Shown one piece after another: positions 41,087 through 53,134 of a stretch of DNA of 64,000 nucleotides (position 1 is its first letter; every line of letters begins with the position of its first letter). The stretch spans positions 80,700,501 through 80,764,500 of the forward strand of contig JAWZYU010000011.1 of the NCBI GenBank assembly GCA_038380435.1, written 5' to 3'. Under the pieces are notes generated by a model. That model saw only the letters and a list, made by a program, of their open reading frames with translations, ran no database searches and was not told where the DNA came from. This DNA comes from Ryuthela nishihirai. Lineage: Eukaryota; Arthropoda; Arachnida; Araneae; Heptathelidae. Position numbers and translations under genes: made by a program.

Positions 41087-42478
41087 GTCGTTTTACATAG
41101 GAACATATAGCCGCAAACGCCACCCGAGTGTGCTGGAGGTACAGGAAGAATAAAAAAAATAAAGGAATACAACTAAGCTTTAACAACATGTTTATTAGAC
41201 ATCATGTTTACAATTTCAGAGGAAGTGCTCAAAGTTCTTTCCATCCGCAGCAATACATGCCTCGCAACGTCGACACATGGATCGGCGAACGTGTTCAAAA
41301 ATGCCTCTCGCGGACACGTGCTACTGCCTCAACGACTCTTGCGACGATGTAAGCGTCAGAGGCTACGGGGGTTTAGTACATAAGGCCTTTGAGGTAATCC
41401 CCAGAGGAAGAAATCAATGGGGGACAAGTCGGGTGATCTTGGTGGCAAAGCGACAGGTCCGCTCATGCCAATCCATCGCACAGGAAAGGTTCTGTTGAGA
41501 TACTCGCACACAACCAAGGTGAAATGTGCGGGTGTCCCGTCGTGCTGAAACCACATGCATCAGCGCACAGATACAGGAGCATCTTGCAGTAGTTCTGGCA
41601 AGACCTCCTCCAGGAATATCCGATAACTACGCCCGTCTAGTCGTGATGATAGTCCCCAAGCAAACAGTCTCCAACAATGCCCGCCCAAACATTTATGGTG
41701 AACCGGTGTTGAGCAGCAAGGGGGCGTGTAGCTCGTGGATTGTCATGTACCCACACATGCAAATTATGAACATTAACAACACCCTCACGTAAGAAGATAG
41801 CTTCATCGGTGAAGAGAACCAACGCTGGAAATTCCGGCTGTGCGACACATTTTTGCAAAAATCAACGTACGAATTCCAGACGCGGGTGGTCATCTCCTTC
41901 TTCTAATGACTGGACCCATTGCATGTGAAAAGGGTGTAACAACTCCTCGTGTAATACTCGCCACATGCTAGGTTGAGGTACACGAATGTGATGCGAAATA
42001 GCTCATGTACTTGTACTTGGATTGCGTTCAATTTCATGTAAGACCTCTTCTTCCATGACAGGTGTGCATGTCGTTCGGTACTGACCACAATGGCTGTTTA
42101 CTTCGAAAGATCCAGATTAACATAATCTGTGGTGCAAACGCTCAAACTTTTAATGATGGGCCACGCATCAGTTTGGGAACTGTTCACGATACAATCGCAC
42201 TGCGGCTGGCCCGTTTCCATTCGCTGCCCCATAAGCTAAATGCATATCTGTCATCTCAGTATTACTGTAACGATGCATCCTACTCCCGCAACGTCAACGA
42301 CTCGAATAATGATGAGTGAGCTGCCCAACTCAATTTCTGGCAAATAACGCCCTCTAGCACAATCGGGTAGCGTTTGTGACTATATGTTCCTATGTAAAAA
42401 TGGTTTGTTTTCCTGACCTACCTTTACAGTTTGTCTTTACAGTTGTTCCTGACCTACCTTTACTTTTGAATCACCCTG
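41087..42478 (-). mobile_element. mariner-type transposon with DUF4817-family transposase, decayed
   Basis: The right end is TTGAATCACCCTG at 42478 followed by TA. An internal inverted repeat pairs ACATAGGAACATATAG at about 41095 with its complement near 42390. The outermost left end is missing or beyond recognition. CCTGACCTACCTTTAC is repeated at about 42413 and 42450. The right flank is a SINE body. The transposase runs leftward in several frames. Confidence 0.7.
41356..41893 (-). pseudogene. mariner transposase, catalytic region
   Basis: Broken frames give LVLFTDEA (first Asp), VWVHDNPRATRPLAAQHRFT, then VWAGIVGDCL, FQHDGTPAHF (second Asp) and PPRSPDLSPIDFFLWG (third Asp). This is a DDD-type mariner catalytic core of the family that carries an N-terminal DUF4817-like domain. 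At least two frameshifts separate 41893-41693, 41858-41637 and 41556-41356. It is inactive. Confidence 0.75.
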
Positions 42479-42480
42479 TA

Positions 42481-42606
42481 TATAGCCATAGTAGAAAGTC
42501 TGTGAGGATTACGGGACCTCACAGACCAGACAGACAGAAAAGGACACAAACAGCCATGGCTCACAAGGGGCTCGAACCCAAGTCTCTTTGATCAGTAGCC
42601 AAGCGT
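42481..42606 (-). repeat. tRNA-derived SINE, partial
   Basis: It has CCATAGTAGAAAGTCTGTGA, an inverted B-box region GGGCTCGAACCCAAG and the inverted head TTTGATCAGTAGCCAAGCGT. Its tail half is missing because the mariner element at 41087-42478 abuts it. Confidence 0.7.
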
Positions 42607-42609
42607 GTA

Positions 42610-43420
42610 ATTGATATCTAATTATATGTCTTTTAAAAAAATTGATATCTAATATAATGTCTTTTAATCTTTTAAATGGAAATTTGTATTTTTATTCGCC
42701 CATTGTCTTTTCCGTTCGTTTCTGATCATAGGTCGGGACCCGCTGACGTGGCCTTAGACATGAGCCATCCCCTTACCATTTTCCATCCTCTCTGTTTTTT
42801 TCCTGTACATGGTCTTTATCAAGATTCATAACCCTTGGCCCTCCTTCATTTCTAGATTTTATCTCATATCCCCATCCATCGAACAAATTCATTAATACTT
42901 GTTGTTTCAAGTTAAGCAACCGATCGAAGACTCTGCCGACTGGTCTGGTCCTCTGATTGGACAGAGCCAAGACCAACCAAGTTTGAAGGCATTGCTGACC
43001 GGTTTAGTGACCCGGTTGGACAGTGCCAAGACCTCAAAATCAGGTGCTCAGTGGAGCAGTTCAAGGGCCCTGCAGAACGGAGTGGTGCCCTAGTAGGCAA
43101 GGGCTCTTTTCAAAGTCTGGGTCCCACTAAGAGTCTCCACCCCGGGAGCCGAGCAAACCTGGATCCATATATCTTTTTTTCATGGCTAACCGGGGAACAG
43201 AGTAAATTTAGGTTTTGACAGATGGATGAGCTTTCCTTCTGTAGGACTGCTCGCCATAGGGTTTGTTGGGGATGAGATGCATCTATATGGTGTAGCCTTT
43301 CCCCTGACAAGTAGATAGTACACGGCAATTCCTTAACTGGTAGTGCTGAAAGGCGGAACCGGGTCTTGTCGTTGGTTGCTGTGTTGTGCAGCAACAAAGA
43401 AACTAAAGTAAGTATATTAT
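42610..43420. other. intergenic DNA with unclassified repeat pieces
   Basis: No gene is seen. The stretch 42735-42810 repeats 40778-40852 in inverted orientation. The GC-richer text at 42920-43100 contains internal near-repeats (AGAGCCAAGACC... and AGTGCCAAGACC, about 100 bp apart), but no family is recognised. Confidence 0.4.
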
Positions 43421-43421
43421 A

Positions 43422-44022
43422 CAGGGTGTTTCAAAACTCTCTGCAGAAAATTCAATGTGAGATAGGGAACACCAAGACAAATTTTTTCATCAGTGAATGT
43501 GTGCCCGCTAATGTTACCCTTCGGTGCTAGAGAGCGCTGTTTGGCGGCACTGCAATTGGCTAGAGAGGCGAAGTGGAAACGGAGAACGGACTTGTGTTTG
43601 CCGTCGGCATTCCTAAATCAGACACATTACGTGTAACATGGAGTGTTTCACGACACCTGAGATGGCTGACATGCATCTGGCGTATGCGGCTGCCACTGGA
43701 ATAGGAAGAGCTGCTGTGAGGTTGTACTGACAGCACTTCGCAAATAGACGTGTGCCAAACCCCCAAACATTTGCGCGTTTATACCAGCAACTACGAGAAA
43801 CTGGAACATTCCATGGAGACATGCATGACACTGGTCGGGAGAGAACCATGCGTACTCCTGGCATGGACGAAGAGATCCTACGGCAAATTGAGGACAATCC
43901 TGTCAGTGCCCTCGAGCACCGAAGAGTTATGTCAGCGGACATACATTCATAGACAAAAGAGGTTTGTCTTTGTGCTCCCTATCTCCCATTGAAATTTGTA
44001 CAGAGAGTTTTGAAACACCCTG
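43422..44022 (+). mobile_element. mariner-type internally deleted element, second copy
   Basis: The ends are CAGGGTGTTTCAAAACTCTC at 43422 and GAGAGTTTTGAAACACCCTG finishing at 44022, flanked by TA on both sides. The 601-bp element keeps a DUF4817-like fragment at 43640-43952 (ADMHLAYAAATG, VPNPQTFARLYQQLRETGTF) broken by a stop near 43729. It is related in structure to, but clearly different in sequence from, the element at 229-805. Confidence 0.8.
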
Positions 44023-44283
44023 TATGTATAATTCACAAAGTATTTATCATCCAAGTCAATCTTTATAGTACTGCACGTTGTCATTAAAAATATTTTGAGG
44101 CCTTTAAATATTTTTACATTCAAACACTGTACAGGATTAGAAGTCATGAAGAAACCGAAGTCCTTTCCTTCTGGAGCAGCAGAGAGTCTAGCGTGTTTGA
44201 TCACTGATCTTGGATTCGATCCCTGGATAATGTATAGATAGCGTATGAGTTTTTAGGTTTAACCCGATCTCACCCGGTTTTTA

Positions 44284-44297
44284 CCCCCCCCCCCCTG
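44284..44297. repeat. poly-C tract
   Basis: Fourteen consecutive C residues follow TTTTTA. A similar C tract is at 46014-46027. They are simple repeats; length may be unreliable. Confidence 0.7.
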
Positions 44298-44814
44298 TAA
44301 AAAACAGATAAGATTTTCTGGTTAAATGCAAAAATATAAAAGGATGTGCAGTTCATAATAGTTTTTGCATTTTTTTATAAAAAACAAAAGATTGATTTCG
44401 TACTTGTAAAACTGTTATGAGAATAAATGTGGTTAAATACAATCATTTCAGCTAAGAAATAGTTTTCTGAAGTTCTATCTTCTAAATGGATAGGTACAAT
44501 TAATAGAAACTTTCATACATCTGTTACGAATTTCTGGAGAAAGGCATCTGATCTAGATACAGTAAATCTGTGCTTAATCCAAATGCATATTATTATATTC
44601 AAACAATTCGTCGACGTGGACGATGACTTGATTACTTCAAAATTCTTTGATTATTTATTAGATCCTCAACCAAAAACTAAGATTTGGATATTCTTAAATT
44701 TTGGATTGTTATCCTCAGATAAGAAAGGTAGCATTAACACTGCTTAGTTTATGCAACAGATGTGATATAGAACGATAGTTTAGCTAAATAAATCATCTGC
44801 CATCGCCGGGCAGA

Positions 44815-45080
44815 AGTAATCTAACTCTGAGAGATACTTTTTTGCACACAATGGGTTAAATGGCCAGGTCACAAGTATCACGAGGGCTCAGAGAAGGTTG
44901 GGGGAGAGGACCCAGTGGAGCAGCTTTTGGGAGAGAGATGGGTAGCCTCCCCTCAAGGCCATACATCATGTACTTTAACTTACAGGGTATTATTCTCCTG
45001 CACACGGCCATGGCTTAATATCCCATCCGACGGATGGGCGGGAGAGTTTTGGCGCAGATAAATCTCAAACTGGTCCAGCT
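44815..45080 (-). repeat. broadly dispersed SINE-like repeat, copy 2
   Basis: Ordered blocks TGCACACAATGGGTTAAATGG, CCAGGTCACAAG, GGACCCAGTGGAGCAGCTTT, GGGAGAGAGATGGGTAGCCT and CCCATCCGACGGATGGG are shared in inverse order with 57255-57535. Confidence 0.6.
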
Positions 45081-45089
45081 CGGACTCGA

Positions 45090-46590
45090 ACATGGGAACT
45101 TCATATTACCAGCCTGGCGAGATATCGACTGAATCACTCCTCACCCCTCTCGCCGAAGAAACAATGGATGTGCATATGTTAGCGTATCTCAATAATAAAA
45201 TTATTACCTAATATCTGAACTTCCCAACTATTTTTTATTTCAACATAAATTAAAAAAAAATTTTGCCAGATAATTATCCCCCTAATTCATTTTGGAGAAA
45301 TGAAACAAATATTTCTTCTCAGTAAAATACTTTAGAGTCGAAATGCCATTTTACAGAAGTGTATCTTTATCTCTAGAAACCACCCTTCAGATTGTCTGAA
45401 GTCTGCCATAAGCCTACACCGCCACCCATTATCATCCCATACTCCTCCCAACAGCTACTAGCCCACAAAATTTAACTAAAAGCTGCATTCCTCAGAAATA
45501 TGAGATATGCGTCCACACCACAGTTTTATGAAAAAGAAAAAGAAAAAATATACTCGGATGCTCAAAATGCTGGTTACCCGATAAAAATATTAAAACTTGC
45601 CGAAAATATGGCAAGACAAACTTGGCAAAAAATATCCCAAACGATACCAACGCAGCAATAAAAGAATAAGTCCACCACAGGGATTCCAAACATCCCTATG
45701 GCTGGCAAATTCATTGAAAAATGCAATGCAACCTTAAAATTACATAGTGCCAATAGAAACCAGCGACACTGTAATTAATATAATTAAAACAGATCGGGAG
45801 CAGAACGAAAATACAGGAATATATAAAATACCGTTATATGAAAACACCAACAATAACAATAAACCTCAGTATGGCAAAACGAAAAGAACCTGTTGAACTC
45901 GGATAGAAGAACACGAAAGGGATGTATGATTTAAAAAACAAACCACTTCAATGGCAAGAATGGTTTCTATTACCGGAATGGACACACACTTTGACCTGAA
46001 AAAAATTATTTGTGCCCCCCCCCCCCCACCCGACAAAATTTCAATTGGATATCGCTGAACAACTGGTGATATACCAAAATAGAGAAGCTCGCTGCAACGA
46101 GGAAATTTACCACCCACCCCACCCATGGGAATCCCATCGACACCCCACCCCAACCTGAGGCACATGAGCAAGACCAGGAAACCGTAACAACGCCACCCGC
46201 TGTAAACCATACCTCGCAGCCGCACAACAACCCACACGATTATAATCTCGGAAATAGAACTGTTTACCCAACTTCTGAAGAAGACGTTAAAAGTCGACAC
46301 ATGTCAAGTTACGGTGGTCTAAATATCGTTCTGTGATCCGTGCAATAGGAAAGGATTTACTTCACATATTACTAGTGAAAGAGAGGAAGAAGTGACTAAC
46401 ATCCCTACCATCCTGTATTCACCGATCGGAATGCTATTTTGATTTACTGAAACAATAATTAAACAGATCGAATGGTGATTAAGGTTTTAATATTTCCTGG
46501 ATTTTTTTGAAAATGCTATTTATTCGTCAATTTCTGCCATGACACTCTAAAACTTATACTATGTCTAGCAAAGTTATCCTCGAAAAGTGG
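45090..46590. other. intergenic DNA, no gene recognised
   Basis: Only short open frames occur. One on the - strand (46300-45866) is Val/Gly/Trp-rich because of GT-rich sequence and has no domain. A C tract lies at 46014. Nothing else could be supported. Confidence 0.5.
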
Positions 46591-46597
46591 TAAATAT

Positions 46598-47317
46598 TGT
46601 TACGACAGATGAACGTGCTACAATGGGCTTCTGCAAGATGTGTTATGAACGCTCCCGTATGCTTCAGCGTGACAATTACGTTATCAACTGTTTAGAACGA
46701 TAATGCTTTGAATAGTAAGAATTGTGGAAGGAAAAAAAGATGTAGTGGACTAGTGACGAAACAAGAATATGTTGTATTACGTTAGTATTGTGTGATACTA
46801 CGGAAGAAGACTGTTAACATTTTATTCAAGATGAGTCTGGTTCCGGTGGTGAAAGAGATTCAACAGTAAAATTACTTTTGAGTCTTCTATCAGGAGAGAC
46901 CAACGTTAGATATTTCGCATCTTATAAGGTATAAAGCATTATTAAGGTAGTCCTCTAAAACAAATGAAATTCAATATAATTTAGTTTGCTTGTTGGATGT
47001 TACAAAGTAAAAGATTTTATTTTGTCGTAGGAACTGAATATCGACAGCACTGTGGTTAAGCATTGAGAACTAGTTTAAATATAGTAAATTTTCCTTTTTA
47101 TGGTTTGACTTTATACTAAGAGGATATTTCTATTCCTCTTAGTATAAAGTCAAACCATAAAAAGGAAAATTTACTATATATAGAAAAATTTACTATAATT
47201 AATTTGTATAACTTTTGTGCCTTTGTAATAAATTACTTCATTCATACTTTAGTTTAGTATACATATATGCTATTTTATGAACTCACGTTAACTTTTCATC
47301 TCTTTGAATTCATATCA
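46598..47317 (+). repeat. Gypsy 5' LTR
   Basis: 720 bp, TG...CA. It matches 52490-53130 through most of its length, but carries a private inverted duplication at 47081-47177 which the 3' LTR lacks. It is followed directly by ATTGGTGTAATTT, where the primer-binding site should be. Confidence 0.85.
47081..47177. repeat. perfect 44-bp hairpin in the 5' LTR
   Basis: Arms 47081-47124 and 47134-47177 are exact reverse complements with a 9-base loop TATTTCTAT. In the 3' LTR only the left arm is present, followed by AGGAATAGAAATA, which is the loop region in opposite orientation. Confidence 0.92.
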
Positions 47318-47365
47318 ATTGGTGTAATTTAATTTATTAAATTATTATTGGGATAATTTAATTGA

Positions 47366-48415
47366 ATGCCTTTTACTAGAAGTATGGATGAGTTAATAAA
47401 ACTGATGACTGATATTAAAGGTGATATAGCTGCCCAAAGCAGTAAAATTAGTGAACTTGCTAGTCAAAATAATGACATAAACAGCAAAATTGGTGACCTT
47501 GCTAGACAAAGTGATGACTTGAAAGCCGAAATGGCTGCACAAAATAATAACTTGAGAGCTGAAATAGCCAGCCAAAATAATAACTTGAGAGCTGAAATAG
47601 CCAGCCAAAATAATGACATAAACAGTAATATTTGTGATCTTACTAGATAAAATGATGACTGATATGAAATATACTGAAAATATGAAATATACTGAAAGGA
47701 TAATATGAAAACCGATATGGCTACAAAACGTAATGAGTCTTGAGCTGAAATGTTTTCTCAAATTGGTAAGATTGCTGATCAGTGTAAGGACATCAAAACC
47801 GAACTTAATAGACAATATAGTAGTTTAATGGTTGAAATTGAGAGTGTAAAAGATGAATCTTGATAGTGTTAACTTATATTATTCATATCAAATTGTAAAA
47901 ACTGATTATAACGCCAGTTTCAGATTTTAAGGAATGAAACGTTGCCTTCTTCTTCTGATAATGGTAATCTTAGTGAAAATAATGTTTTTGCACATATCGC
48001 TAGAAATGCAACTAAACCTTCGAAATATGATGGTCAATAATATTGGTCAGTATTTAAAACACAGTTTGAAGCTAATGAATGGAATGAATTCCAGAAAACC
48101 AGTTTTGTTGCAGCTTCCTTAAAAACTTCTGGAGCGGAAGTTTTGCAGTCTGTTCCAGAAGAAAAACGACTTGATTATCAAAATCTGGTTTCTGCATTAG
48201 AACTCAAGTTTGGCGATAGTTATTTAAAAAAATATGATATGATTCAATTTAAACATCGCATGCAGAAGAGTGGGGAAAATTTGCAAGAACTTGCTAGTGA
48301 TATCGAACGTCTAGCTAGATTGGCTTATAGTAACTGTCCACCAGAAATTCAAGACAACTTAGCTCAATTTCAATTTTTGATGCTATTGCTGACCCTGAGA
48401 ATCAGCAATTTCTGA
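47366..48415 (+). pseudogene. Gypsy gag remnant, coiled coil and capsid region
   Basis: The first frame (47366-47650) is a repetitive coiled coil built on a 7- and 11-residue pattern (AEIASQNNNLRAEIASQNND). After a stop, 47934-48415 contains a capsid-like segment FKTQFEANEWNEF across a frame break, then LKFGDSYLKKYDMIQFKHRM and NLQELASDIERLARLAYSNC, the usual end of Gypsy gag capsid domains. Frame breaks at 47650, 48122 and 48415 make it non-functional. Gag would form the particle around the element RNA. Confidence 0.7.
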
Positions 48416-48497
48416 GGATGTTGGAAGGTGAAACTTTAAAGTCTGCTGTGGTACAGGCTAGTGCTCCAGGCTTTCCTCCCAAGCGAACAAACACACA

Positions 48498-48875
48498 GTG
48501 AGATTTGTGAGTGCAGAAGAAACTGTAGAAAAGGATAGTGAAATGAAAGAACTAACCAAAGCAATATTATCCGTTTTGAAAGAGTTTAAAGGTTTCTCTC
48601 CAAGAACTTCTACAAACATTCAGTGTTGGAATTGTGGCAAGACTGGACACATTCGAGTCAACTGCAAAAGGTGGTGGATAAAAAATTCAAACACATCTAA
48701 CAGACAACAAAATCAGCAGAAGCAACGTGAAGGGCAAAGGCTGACTGTTGATTGGTTGGCCCCAGGGGAAGTCGCCCACGTTTCAACACTACATGGTGAT
48801 AATAACGGATTAGTAGCTGATGGACCAATAAATGGACTACCTTGCCGTATGATAGTCGACACTGGTCAAATGTAA
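48498..48875 (+). pseudogene. Gypsy gag nucleocapsid and start of protease
   Basis: The frame carries one CCHC zinc knuckle (CWNCGKTGHIRVNC) that packages RNA, then a protease start with MIVDTG, the retropepsin active-site triplet. A frameshift follows within four codons; the next frame continues with text like VTLLRTDI (48842-49066), the normal continuation. The protease is therefore broken at its active-site loop. Confidence 0.75.
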
Positions 48876-49164
48876 CTTTACTCAGAACGGATATAATAAA
48901 GAAGATATTACCTCACCCAAACTGGAATTTTACACAGTCTAATATAATCCTACAAACAGCCCCTGGAGATCGTGCTAAAGTCCATGGAAATATAGAATTC
49001 AACATTAGAGTTGGTATCTGTGTGATACGCCATCCTGTTTACATCGCTGACATCATGATTTCCTAAAGAAACATGCTTTCAACATTAGACCCAGTGACAG
49101 CCAACTCATCTAGAAGACAGAAGAGATCCCTCTGCTTAGCCGAACAGCTGATTCTTTATCAAGC

Positions 49165-50628
49165 GTGACCCCAATATTAGTGACAGAAGACATAGAGATC
49201 TCACCACAAAGTGAAATTATAGTCCGTGAACATCAGGCGGAGACTTCTGGGGCCTTCCGATTGGCAGTCACTGATGCCTCTGGTAAAGGAGCTTTGGCTC
49301 GTGGTATCCTGGTTGCAAGGACTTTTGTCAGTGTAGATAAAGAACAGATTCCTATCAGAGTGATGAACTGTAACAAATCCAATAGAATATTTAAAAAGGG
49401 TGAAGAATTAGCAATGTGTGAACCTATTACTTGGGTAACAAGTATAGACACAATACAAGTTATTGACTCAAACCAACACTATACAGATATCCCATCTCAT
49501 CCTACTGACTTATGGAGAGAAACAAAAAGAATATTAACTGAAGACCAAGCTGCTAACCGAGAATACACTGAAATAATACCGAGAATACACTGAAAAAGTT
49601 TTCCGACATTTTTTCAGATACATCAAATGATTATGGCCATACTAACCTGACAGAACATAAGATGAATGCTGGTGATTCTCCTCCAGTCCATCTACCGGCA
49701 AGAAGGCTTCCATTGGCAAAACGAGAGGAGACAGAACAACTCATAAGGGACATGGAAGCTCAATACATTATACAACCATCGCAGAGTCCCTGGACATCAC
49801 CAGTGGTTTTTGTCAACAAAAAGGATGGATCTACCCGATTTTGTGTAAATTACCGTAGATTGAATGATATAACAAAGAAAGACTGCTTTCCTTTACCCAG
49901 GATTGATGATACACTGGGCACTCTATCTGGTAATGGAGCTTTCACTACAGGAAATGGACTTTGTAAGTTTAAAGTGATGCCATTTGGACTTTGTAATGCA
50001 TCTGCAACGTTTGAACGACTAATGGAGTCGGTGCTCAAAGGTTTGTCTTGGTCTGACTGTTTACTTGGACGACATCATCGTCCTTGGAAAGACTTTTGAA
50101 AAACATTTGAAAAATCTTTGTCAAGTGTTTGAAAAACTTAGGTCAGCCAAGCTGAAATTAAGACAGACAAAGTGTAAACTGTTGCAGCAAGAAGTTAATT
50201 ACCTAGGTCATGTCATCACTACATCAGGGATTAAGACTGATCCTAGTAAGATAGAAGCTGTAAGAGACTGGCCTCCATCCCAAGATGTTCATCAACTTCG
50301 TAGTTCTATTGGACTTTGCAACTACTATAGAAGATTTGTCAATGGTATCTTCAACATTGCAAGGCCATTACATTGTCTGACAGAGGAGTGCCAGCGGTTC
50401 ATGTGGACCACCGAACGTGACGTAGCCTTTCAACAGTTGAAGCAAGTTCTTTCCACAGCACCAGTGTTAGCATATCCACAAACTGGAAAACAATTCATAA
50501 TAGATACTGACGCAAGTAACATAGTAGTTGGTGCTGTACTTTCACAACAACAAGACGGACAAGAAAAGGTTATTGCATACTTTAGCAAAACTCTACCTAA
50601 ACCGGAACGAAATTATTCTGTCACATGA
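49165..50628 (+). pseudogene. Gypsy reverse transcriptase and RNase H remnant
   Basis: 49662-50099 has FVNKKDGSTRFCVNYRRLND, FPLPRIDDTLGTLSGNGAF, then directly FKVMPFGLCNASATFERLME, so about 20-30 residues of the RT palm between them are deleted. A frameshift falls in the YLDD active-site region near 50065. 50065-50628 has the thumb (LRSSIGLCNYYRRFVNG) and the RNase H start (FIIDTDASNIVVGAVLSQ), then a TGA at 50626. Text beyond the stop continues with RNase H (HYLYRQKCLICT). It is inactive. Confidence 0.8.
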
Positions 50629-51189
50629 AAAGAACTACTGGCAATAGTAAAAGTAATAGAACATTTTCATCATTATCTATATCGCCAGAAATGTCTTATA
50701 TGCACTAATAATGTTGCACTCAGGTGGTTACTGAACTTTAGAAACCCTGAAGGACAAATCACTAGGTGGATACAGCGGTTATAAGAATACAATTTTACCC
50801 TCGAGCATCGAAGTGGTAAAATGCACAGGAATGCAGATGCTCTTTCCAGATATCCATGTATTGACAATTGTAAACATTGCTATAATGCAGAGTTGAAATT
50901 TGGAACAAAAGAGGTAATGCCAATAAGACAAATAACATCGACACAAACAAACAGTGATACTCCTAACATCTGGAGTCGAATTGAAATTAGAAAGGCCTAA
51001 CTAAACGATAAAGATATAAGGCCAATAATGGATTTGATTGAAAAATATGATGTAAGACCATATTAGAAGCAAATCTCGAGGTTCTCGTCCAACTACCAAA
51101 CGTTACTGGGCACAGTGGGACTCCTTAGAAATGAAAGACGGTGTATTATACAGAAGATGAGAAAATCCCACAGGACGGCTGATCCGTTG

Positions 51190-52592
51190 GCAGATAATCC
51201 TTCTTCGCTACCGAATGGAACTAGTGATGAAAGGTGTGCATGATAGTGCCACTGGAGGACACGTCGGTGTTAATAAAGACATTAGCTAAGGCCAGGGAAC
51301 GATTTCATTGGTTGAAAAGTAGGGCAGACGCTGAAAGATGGTGTAGACAATGTGAGGCCTGTGCAGCAAAGAAAGGTCCTAAGACTAGGAGTCGGGGTAA
51401 GCTGTAAAATTAAATGCCCTAAGACTAGGAGTCGGGGTAATCTATAAAAGGTCACAGAGAAGACGCTTCGGTCGGCCCGAAGCAATGCCTGTTTCCACTG
51501 CACAATACGTACAAGAAATACAACGACTACAAGAAATCCATCACTCCGTCAGACATAACATCAACTTAGCAAGCGAGAGAACCAAAACGATAATGTTGGT
51601 GCCACTTTTGAAAGAATAGCCATTGAATAATAGGTCCATTTCCTACGACTGATGATGGAAATCGCTATTTATTAGTGGCAATGGAATATTTCACGAAGTG
51701 GCCTGAGGTCTATCCCATTCAAGACCATAAAGCAACAACAGTTGCAGAGATGATATTAAATAACTTGATTTGTAGGTATGGAGTACCTCTGCAACTCCAC
51801 TCTGACCAAGGACGGAATTTTGAATCCAAAGTGTTTAAAGGCATCTGCCAATTATTAGGTATTCAGAAACCCCTAAACCCTCAGTCGGATGGAATGGTTG
51901 AGATATTTAATAGGACAACTGCACAACATCTAGCATTGTTTGTCGAAGACCATTAACGTCACTGGAATCGCGATATATCACTCCTTTTGTTGGCTTACAG
52001 AACAGCAGTGCATGAGATAACTGGACAGACACCTTCCATGATGCTCTTTGGAAGAGTTACGTCTTCTCCGTGACCTTTTATATGGTCGGCCCGAAGCAAT
52101 GCCTGTTTCCACTGCACAATACGTACAAGAAATACAACGACTACAAGAAATCCATCACTCAGTCAGACATAACATCAACTTAGCAAGCGAGAGAACCAAA
52201 ACGAGATACGATAGTAAAACAAATGGAACTCTTTTCATTCAAGGATAACTTGTCTCTGGCTGTACAATCCACATAGAAAGAAGAGGCTTTCTCCAAAACT
52301 TCAGAAACCTTGGGAATGTCCATATACGGTAGTTAACAGGATTAACGACATGGTGTATCGCATTCGTCGACCTCCAACTACAAAGTGCAAGGTGGTTAAT
52401 GTGCATCGTTTGGCTCCGTTTCATCGAAGATCTGAAGAAGTTTCGGAATCCAGAATTGTTCGAGACGAACAAGACCTAAGGATGGGCAGTGCTACGACAG
52501 ATGAACGTGCTACAATGGGCTGGCAGATGTGTCATGAACGCTCCCGTATGCTTCAGCGTGACAATTACGTTATCAACTGTTTAGAACGATAA
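51190..52592 (+). pseudogene. Gypsy integrase remnant
   Basis: A zinc-binding part is visible in fragments near 51230-51380. 51675-51956 gives YFTKWPEVYPI, LHSDQGRNFES (second catalytic Asp) and DGMVEIFNRT (catalytic Glu). 52048-52592 holds the C-terminal part (AQYVQEIQRLQEIHHSVRHN, then RRPPTTKCKVVNVHRLAPFH). A 121-bp block from the C-terminal part (52084-52204) also appears upstream at 51470-51590, where it disrupts the domain. Several stops are present. Confidence 0.8.
51470..51590 (+). repeat. misplaced duplicate of a 121-bp integrase segment
   Basis: It equals 52084-52204 except for about one base (TCACTCCGTC versus TCACTCAGTC). Just upstream, CCTAAGACTAGGAGTCGGGG is also duplicated with a 40-bp period (51377 and 51417). 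Confidence 0.9.
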
Positions 52593-53130
52593 TGCTTTGA
52601 TTAGTAAGAATTGTTAAAGAAAAAAAAGATGTAGTGGACTAGTGACGAAACAAGAATATGTTGTATTACGTTAGTATTGTGTGATACTACGGAAGAAGAC
52701 TGTTAACATTTTATTCAAGATGAGTCTGGTTCCGGTGGTGAAAGAGATTCAACAGTAAAATTACTTTTGAGTCTTCTATCAGGAGAGACCAACGTTAGAT
52801 ATTTCGCATCTATAAGGTATAAAGCATTATTAAGGTAGTCCTCTAAAACAAATGAAATTCAATATAATTTAGTTTGTTTGTTGGATGTTACAAAGTAAAA
52901 GATTTTATTTTGTCGTAGGAACTGAATATCGACAGCACTGTGGTTTAAGCATTGTGAACTAGTTAAACTTAGTAAATCTTCCTTTTTATGGTTTGACTTT
53001 ATACTAAAAGGAATAGAAATACTTGTGTTTTGATAAGATTGATTAATATATATAACTTTTGTGCCTTTGTAATAAATTACTTCTATTTTATGAACTCACG
53101 TTAACTTTTCATCTCTTTGAATTCATATCA
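52490..53130 (+). repeat. Gypsy 3' LTR
   Basis: 641 bp, TG...CA, matching the 5' LTR. The open frame of the integrase C-terminus runs a short way into it. A polypurine tract is poorly preserved (AAGGATGGGCAG just before it). Confidence 0.85.
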
Positions 53131-53134
53131 ATAT

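Larger units (their letters stand above)
46598..53130 (+). mobile_element. Gypsy-type LTR retrotransposon, decayed
   Basis: The 6.5-kb element is flanked by ATAT (46594-46597 and 53131-53134). Both LTRs begin TG(T/C)TACGACAG and end CATATCA. Internal order is gag with coiled coil and CCHC knuckle, protease, RT, RNase H, integrase: the Gypsy (Ty3) order. Frameshifts, a deletion in RT and a duplicated block in the integrase region show it is inactive. No env is seen. Confidence 0.88.

Noticed and set aside
45866..46300. 144-codon - strand frame rich in Val, Gly and Trp
   Set aside because: No domain, composition driven by GT-rich sequence and a C tract; no support as an exon.
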